This document shows positions 57,950 through 64,000 of a stretch of DNA of 64,000 nt, piece after piece. The notes beneath the pieces were generated by a model. The model did not search any database. It worked only from the letters and a program-made list of their open reading frames with translations, and was not told where the DNA came from. Where the stretch lies: assembly GCA_030737875.1 (NCBI GenBank), contig CM060912.1, forward strand, positions 131,201,993 through 131,265,992. Direction: 5' to 3'. Both the position numbers and the translations under genes were made by a program. The stretch comes from Allium sativum (lineage: Eukaryota; Streptophyta; Magnoliopsida; Asparagales; Amaryllidaceae). Position 1 is the stretch's first letter, and the number at the start of each line of letters is the position of its first letter.

Positions 57950-58890
57950 AAATCCTTTGGATTTTCTCAATTTAGTTTATATTCTAAATCCCGGAATATA
58001 ATCATTTTTTTCTATTTTCAACACGTTTTCCAATTTCACTTTATAAATTATTTCTTTGAATTTAAACTTATAAATTATCAATGATAATTTATTTCAGTAG
58101 ATTTATAACATCGTTTGTAAATCCATCTTTCTTGTTTTATATATTAAAATAAGTTTTCCATTTCAAATCCCTTTTCAAATCCAACTCCTTTTATATTCTG
58201 AATTCCAGAATAAAAACCGCTGTTTCCTTTTTAAAATGATTTCAACTTTCTATTTTAAATCAATACTTGAATTTAAAATTACCAATTATCTCTTGATAAT
58301 TTACTCACCATGTTTATAAATATTATTTATAAATTTACTTGTTTTATATTTAAACAAGTCCATTTCGAAATATATTTAAAACCAAAATCTTATTTTGGAA
58401 ATTTCTATTTATAATAACTTATATATATAACACTCTATTTATTTTCATATTCAATCTAACTTCTATTTAAATAAATTTGAATTAATTGAATTCAAATCAT
58501 AAATCCTTACGGATTTATTTTAGCTCAATTTCTATTCTGAACATCAGAATAAATTCCATTGATTATTTCTTTAAAACGATTTCCCCATTTCTATTTTTAA
58601 ATTCACATTTGAATTTAAATATTCAAATTATCCAATGATAATTTTTCCACTACATTTATAAACCCTGTTTATAAATTCATTTCAATTCCTTGATTCTCCA
58701 ATGAAAATCATTCGGTTTTATTTTTAAACATTGTTTATAAATTTACTCCAATTTCTGTGTTATCTAATTTATAAACATTGTTTATAAATTCCCTTCAAAT
58801 CCCGCATTATTAACTTATAAACAACATTTATAATTTCACTTCAAATCCCGCATTATTAATTTATAAACAACGTTTATAAATTAAATACTT
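57950..58890. repeat. Degenerate AT-rich modules with palindromes in LTR C
   Basis: Three roughly 200-bp modules each hold a TTCTGAAnnnCAGAA-like palindrome (near 57979, 58195, 58532) followed 92-96 bp later by AAATTATC...GATAATTT (near 58072, 58287, 58628). From 58640 to 58890 TTTATAAAC..TTTATAAA palindromes recur with CTTCAAATCCCGCATTATTAA. Confidence 0.65.
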
Positions 58891-59319
58891 GTTTTATATA
58901 TTAACAAAGTTAATATTTTTATAGCCCATTCTAAATTCAAATTCTATTTTAGATAAATATATTTTTCCTTTTAAATCTCAAATATCATTTTCATGATATT
59001 TTTATACATCAACTTTTTTGCCCGGTGATATTTAAACATTCAGAAACACACCATTATTAACCACAAGTTTTCTAACACATCATATATGATAACATATATG
59101 AAAATAAACAAATAATAATATTTTTGAGGAATCTAGTTGGATTCCTCCAACCTGTTTTCCTGCATCCACAGACGTTAGCCAAATTAATAACACCCATCCT
59201 GTTTTGAGGCAGGATATCGCGGTATAGAAGGTCATCCACTATCATAGCGTGGGAGCGTATAGGGTTATCCGCAAATGATACTACGGGCATCCGCTAATGG
59301 CACTGCGGGAATCCAACCA

Positions 59320-59321
<2 letters not shown>

Positions 59322-59362
<41 letters not shown>
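59322..59362. repeat. (AT)n microsatellite
   Basis: About 20 uninterrupted AT dinucleotides within LTR C. Confidence 0.97.
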
Positions 59363-59363
<1 letters not shown>

Positions 59364-61196
59364 CCACAAACACCAATCCTATATAACTAATATATATAGA
59401 ATAGCCACAACAATATTTCAACTCATCCAGTCAATCAACAAGCAATTATTTTTAACTGATAGAATTAATTCTAAATAAAATTGAGTGAGATTTACTCACC
59501 ATGATTTTAGTCGTGATCTACTCCAATCCAGATTCCAATGCGTAGTTGAAGATAATACGAATTCAACATAATTCATTCCGCCTTAATCTGATGTTGTACG
59601 AACTAGTTATTATGATTATAAATAATACGAGATTTAATTTATCACTTACTTAAATCATTTAATTAACAAATTTTACCTTAACTGTAAAATCCTTCTTCTT
59701 TCACGGCTCCAACATCAACTGCTTGCAGACTCCATTTACGCCATCAAATCACCATAGGAATCTTTAACTCAACATCTTCTTACTTCCAAGCTCGAAACCC
59801 TCAGCTAAAACGGGCCATTGACCTTTACTGTGGCTGCTGTAGGGGACAAGCGATAACTCCAAGCATCCATTCTCACTAAATTTCGTACGAGTGCCAAATC
59901 AATCTTGCTATCTTTTGAAATTCCAACCACACCCATCCTGTCAAATCCCCAGGCAAAAACCTACAACCAAACAGTGACTGACACCGTCCTCCAGCTTTTG
60001 TCACTGACAGTCCAGAACACAATAAACCTCGCACCCTCTTTCTCCAATCGTAACTACCCATCGCCACATTCTTTTTAGCTCCAAACCCTTTCAAAAATTA
60101 ATGCAAGCACCACTCAACATCCACGTCTCTATTCGAAGCTCCCCTGAACACCAAGATCGCAACCCTAGGCTTGCATTTTTAACCATCACGACTTCAGCTG
60201 GTATCAAGTTTCATACAATCACGGATTTTGATTTCACATCCTTCTTCTTCTTTTTTATACCAATTTGATTTGGTTATAAGTAGAACTAAAGCGTGGCTTC
60301 GAATCAAAAATCGCGATCTGGTTTTCTGAAGCTTTCGAGTTGTATACGATAGTTTTTGGAGCATGCCCTTTTTCTTTTTGTGGAAGTTTTCGATTTGATT
60401 CTAAATAAAAGGAAATGGGATTTGGTACGAGAAAGAGTTGGCAAGAGGAAACCGAAATACTGCTTTTCGATTTACTGACATCGATTTTTAAACAAAACAA
60501 ACAAATAAAGGACGACATTTCCTTTGATCGAGCAGAAAAAGAACGAGAGTGAATCAAAATAAAAAGGAAAAAGGAAGGGAGATCTCGCGTTGTTAAATAG
60601 GAGAAAATAGACTTCATGAAGAACAAATGTGTGCACATGGGTACAAGGTAGGGCAGTAGCTGAAGTACATGAATTTTAATTCGATTTGATATTAAATTTA
60701 ATACAATTCGATATAAAGTGATTTTTATTTTATCTAAATAGATTTTGATTTGATGTCGATCTTATCCACAAATCAAATATCTTGGGTCCATTACTTGAAT
60801 TCACGAACCGCTATTTTAACATAACGATAGACGTTTAAATGTTACAACGCTATTCTGAATTGAATAATATATATATTCTAAAATTTAATTTGAACGTACA
60901 AACCATATTAATATAATATAATTTAAACTCAAAAATAATCAACTTTCTAATAAAAATATTTTTATTATCGTCTATATTCAAATAGAATTAATATTGATCA
61001 TCTGAATTGTTTTAATTCAGTTTTTAACTTTGATTAATTATATTTCGTATTACGATAATTTAATATATTCAATATTAAATCGAAATCGATTATTAAATTG
61101 ATAACTTAATATAAAAATTCATTTATATTATCAACTCAATATTTAAAAGCATATTAAATGTTTAAAATAAATCGATAAGAAATCCGGGTCGTTACA

Positions 61197-61201
61197 GTCA
61201 C
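61197..61201. other. Target-site duplication of LTR C, right
   Basis: GTCAC, identical to 36739-36743. Confidence 0.95.
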
Positions 61202-61680
61202 CATTATTTTTCCAATGAATAAAACCTAGGTTTAGAGTTCTTTATATAGCCGTTGCACCCTGAATATGGACACTGCGTGCGTCTAGAAACATTCAGCCAA
61301 TTCGACCTAGTGGTCGACCCATAGGTCGAACCATACTCCCTGAGTCGACCCCGGTGTCGACCCAGCGGGACTCGGGTCAACACCCCAAAAGGGTCGGGTC
61401 GGCATCTTGGCTTCCCGCTTTGTCATTTCGAATTTTTTTGAATATTTATTTAATTTTTATATATCTATATATATATATTTCTCATATGCATACAAACTTC
61501 AAGGCTTAATAACTTCTTCATACGATGTTCGTTTTACGCAAACCAAATGTCCAGACCAAAATTTCGAGAAGAACGCAATGGTACAGCCTATTTTACTTAG
61601 TTCACAGTATTTAATAAAGTTATCACATTATATTCATTATATAATGTAGTTAAAATGTCTAAAAATTTTAGGGTGTTACA
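61202..61680 (-). repeat. Right LTR of element B, second part
   Basis: Resumes with CATTATTTTTCCAATGA exactly as in the left LTR (30667 on) and ends GGGTGTTACA. It holds the TATA box (61242-61248), the diverged palindrome array (61305-61400) and the conserved U3 block (61500-61590). Confidence 0.93.
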
Positions 61681-61685
61681 TAACT

Positions 61686-63086
61686 CATTCCAATTTTCTC
61701 CAACCTGTTCGACCGACCAGGTCTACTTCACATCCAACACATGGCTAACCGACCCAATCCTCTAGACCGACCCAATCCTCTAGACCGACCAGCCCTTCTT
61801 TGCTCACCCAGGTTCGACCGATCCACAAGAAGACCGGCTCGACCTAGATGAGAATGACCTAGCTGCTCCCAAATTAGAACCCCTAGTCCTGCGCAATCGA
61901 CCCTCATCGAGATCGACCCGGAGTGACCGACCCGACGCAAATGAGAACGACCGACCAGAACGCAGGTTTTGACTTTTTCCCAAAGACACACTTTGGGACA
62001 GACCGACCCACCGTGCTCGGCCCACCATGTTCGACCGACCCTGGCTTGCACGACCCAAAACCTGCATCCTCCAACGTAACTCCAATTTCGACCAAAACTT
62101 CGCCAAAACGATTCGTTTGACGAAGGCAACTCATCTAATATGAACACAAGCATGATATGGAATCAACAATATCACCAATATGACAATTTCTTTTATAATT
62201 AATGTAAAATTTCCCTAAAATCACCACAAATGTACATATGAGCAAAATTATGCATTTAACTTGCATATTCACATGAAATATCATAGAAACTACCTATCTA
62301 TACTTGCTAAATCAGATCAGAGGGTGATTAATATGAAAATAGACTTACCAATGCATAAATATACAGAAAATTACTTGAAATTGGTGAAAAATATGTTCAA
62401 ACCCTCATACACTTCATTGAATCCATGTGAGAGATTATATCACTCAACGATTCTCCCAAACTAGAAAAAATCAATGTAATAAGATTCCGGATAGCAAGCG
62501 ATTGGATCTGAGCTCTTTGATTTGATGATCTCGCCCTTCAATTGATGTAGATCTAGCCTCCAATGAAGTAGATCTTCAATTTCCCTACTTAGGTTTTGAT
62601 TTTTTTTAATGGTGGAAATGTGCTAGAGGGTGGAGGAGCACAAGGACACCAAATGAGAGATTGGGGAAGTAAACTATTTCTTATACCTCTCACCCTCTAT
62701 TTATAGTTTCCACCGACCCACTAATGGGCCTCCCCCAAATCAGCTCATTAGGCTCACAAAACCTGAACAACCCACTGAAAAAATTTAAAACATTGATTCC
62801 TCCCAAACCGCTGAACCAAATCTGTAATGTAACCACTATACAGAAAGGCAATCATCATTTCCTTTCCAATGGCACAGGTCTCATTACCTGATTCGACCTG
62901 AGTCAAAAGTTATTCCCTGTACAACACTGACAGGGGAAAAATGGTCACAAAGAAAATTGGTAAAAATTATGGATATGTCCCACATCCCTATAAGCAACAT
63001 ATTTAAATAAGAGAATGATAAAACCCTCAGGGAATAAAATAAAAATATTTTACGATCTTTCGATACGTAAAATGTGGGATGTTACA
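61686..63086 (-). repeat. Solo LTR E, right part
   Basis: Continues LTR E after the TAACT copy and ends GTGGGATGTTACA. It has GACCGACCC repeats (61730-62040), a donor-like TTG|GTAAGTC at 62348-62342 and a TATA box at 62698-62705 (minus strand TATAAATA). Overlapping open frames at 61728-62153 come from the repeats and are not genes. Confidence 0.65.
62698..62705 (-). promoter_or_regulatory. TATA box of LTR E
   Basis: The minus strand reads ACTATAAATAGAGGGTG, about 350 bp upstream of the donor-like site in element sense. Confidence 0.7.
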
Positions 63087-64000
63087 GAAAATACCACACA
63101 TACATTATGTCCCATACAAATGGTATTGTATGCATGCTACATAGGACAACCATAAAATTTTAAGTAGCAAGCTAAGCAACACGTGTGTAATATTAATATG
63201 GATATAATATACGTTTTCAGACAAAAACAACAGTGCAACTAATGTTTCCACATTATAAACAAGTGAATATATATGCATGGGGAAAATAAGTATACATGTC
63301 AGGAGGTGGAATGTCAAGTGGCATGCGAATTAGATATAACATGTTGCAGTGTCATGAGTGGAAGGAAACATAGTTAAAAAATGTACAAAAGCAATATATA
63401 TACACATATATACATAACAACAAATACATACATATCAGTGGTCAAAGTCAAGGGATATTTACAAATTTACATGGAAGTAGTTTCATTGAGAATTTGAAAA
63501 CTGTAAAATATTCTATAACTATATTTCAAAGGATATGTATATGTATATATACATGTGTGTGTGTCATTTCCCAAAGTTAAATTAACATAAATTAAAGATC
63601 CCAAACAAAAGTTGTTCTACTAAAAGAGCCAAATTCATGTACTAACTGATTGTGCAAAAAGGGTCCAACTTATCTATGTGCTTAGAGGAATGATAATAGA
63701 TAATTTATACGGTAATAAGAAAAATACAATAGTATCATTCATTATCACACATCAATGAAACAAATCAAACACCCAAATCGCAAAGAAAACAAAAAAAAAA
63801 CTTTTTTTATGTACTTGAATAAAGTAATCGTGACGGGCAAACTCACCTTAAATGCAACAGTGATGAAGCGACGACAAGGAATAGGTACAGGCGACTGGAA
63901 AAACTATGGTGAAGGCTGTTGACATTGAACGACAGGCAAAGACTATGAAGTGGCGGTGGCGCTGGATTCGATCGGAGCTGGAGGCTAAGGCCAAGTTTGA
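63087..64000 (-). other. Unassigned AT-rich sequence, possibly continuing LTR F
   Basis: No gene is supported. Near the right end the minus strand reads TTTAAG|GTGAGTTTG at 63852-63838, a good donor consensus, preceded by a GC-richer leader-like stretch (63850-64000). This is the layout seen in the other LTRs, which would make this stretch the intron-like part of LTR F interrupted by E. The target bases either side of E do not match, so the link is weak. Confidence 0.35.

Larger units (their letters stand above)
57506..61196 (-). repeat. Large solo LTR C, right part
   Basis: Continuation of LTR C after element D, ending CCGGGTCGTTACA and the GTCAC duplication. It is very AT-rich, holds degenerate modules (57950-58890), an (AT)n tract and, in element sense, a donor-like CATG|GTGAGTAAA at 59500-59492. 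A TATTTAA near 60594 on the minus strand is a weak TATA candidate. The 127-codon frame at 60255-60638 has no family pattern and lies in the presumed leader. Confidence 0.75.
27830..61680 (-). mobile_element. Element B: Ty3/gypsy element with pol deletion, hosting C and D
   Basis: Left LTR 27830-31155 (3326 bp), internal 31156-33866, right LTR 33867-36743 continued at 61202-61680 (together about 3356 bp). The right LTR is split by LTR C; the bases across the split rejoin exactly as in the left LTR (CTGTCAC|CATTATTTTTCC). The internal region is read on the minus strand: PBS, gag, protease remnant, start of RT, then integrase tail and polypurine tract. The two LTRs are similar along their length but differ by many substitutions and in tandem-array copy number, so the insertion is not young. 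Confidence 0.92.

Noticed and set aside
60255..60638. A 127-codon minus-strand frame rich in F, L and S
   Set aside because: It lies in the AT-rich presumed leader of LTR C; composition explains the open frame.
61728..62153. Overlapping G-, R- and S-rich frames on both strands
   Set aside because: They are by-products of GACCGACCC repeats in LTR E, open in several frames at once.

Overview
This is gene-poor nuclear DNA from a flowering plant, almost certainly from a large, retrotransposon-rich genome. No host gene, rRNA, tRNA or bacterial feature could be supported. The diagnostic signals are plant Ty3/gypsy LTR retrotransposons (TG...CA long terminal repeats, primer-binding sites TGGTATCAGAGC matching initiator tRNA-Met, gag zinc knuckles, reverse transcriptase, RNase H, integrase and chromodomain-like tails), a Tat-lineage element with an antisense extra reading frame, and an endogenous caulimovirus-like fragment. 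The species cannot be named from this window.

Layout. The left part is a nest. Element A (minus strand, gag-only, 3.6 kb LTR, running off the left edge to 5243) sits in element H (plus strand, Tat-like, 5249-12192, with an antisense reading frame at 6484-9896 and a 3' LTR at 10729-12192). H sits in the truncated 5' LTR of element G (plus strand, 12193-24059), a chromodomain element with decayed gag-pol and a 5.25 kb 3' LTR. In G, a 0.87 kb caulimovirus-like polymerase fragment lies between two copies of a 0.79 kb gag-protease segment.

The right part is a deeper nest, all resolved by terminal motifs and target duplications: an LTR of element F (25666-25953, perhaps resuming at 63087) > solo LTR E (25954-27829 and 61686-63086) > element B (minus, 27830-61680, imperfect TSD AACT) > large solo LTR C (36744-39552 and 57506-61196, TSD GTCAC) > tandem element D (plus, 39553-57500, TSD CGCTG). 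D has the structure LTR-internal-LTR-internal-LTR.

None of the elements has intact protein-coding capacity. A has lost pol, B has lost RT through the integrase core, both D copies share a deletion of the integrase core, and G carries many stops. They could only have moved recently with help from relatives elsewhere.

The most interesting structure is non-coding. (1) The LTRs of A, B and D each carry a pair of about 85-bp hairpins at the same place, with arms that differ completely between units but stay complementary (compensatory changes). (2) The LTRs of A, B, D and G each carry a family-specific array of short palindromes just upstream of a TATA box. (3) The LTRs of A, B, D and E show a TATA box, a leader exon, a splice-donor-like site, about 1.9-2.5 kb of intron-like sequence and a strong acceptor-like site, so the LTR itself may contain an intron that houses the hairpins. 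All calls were made by eye; boundaries given to the base rest on terminal TG/CA, TSD, PBS or PPT motifs.
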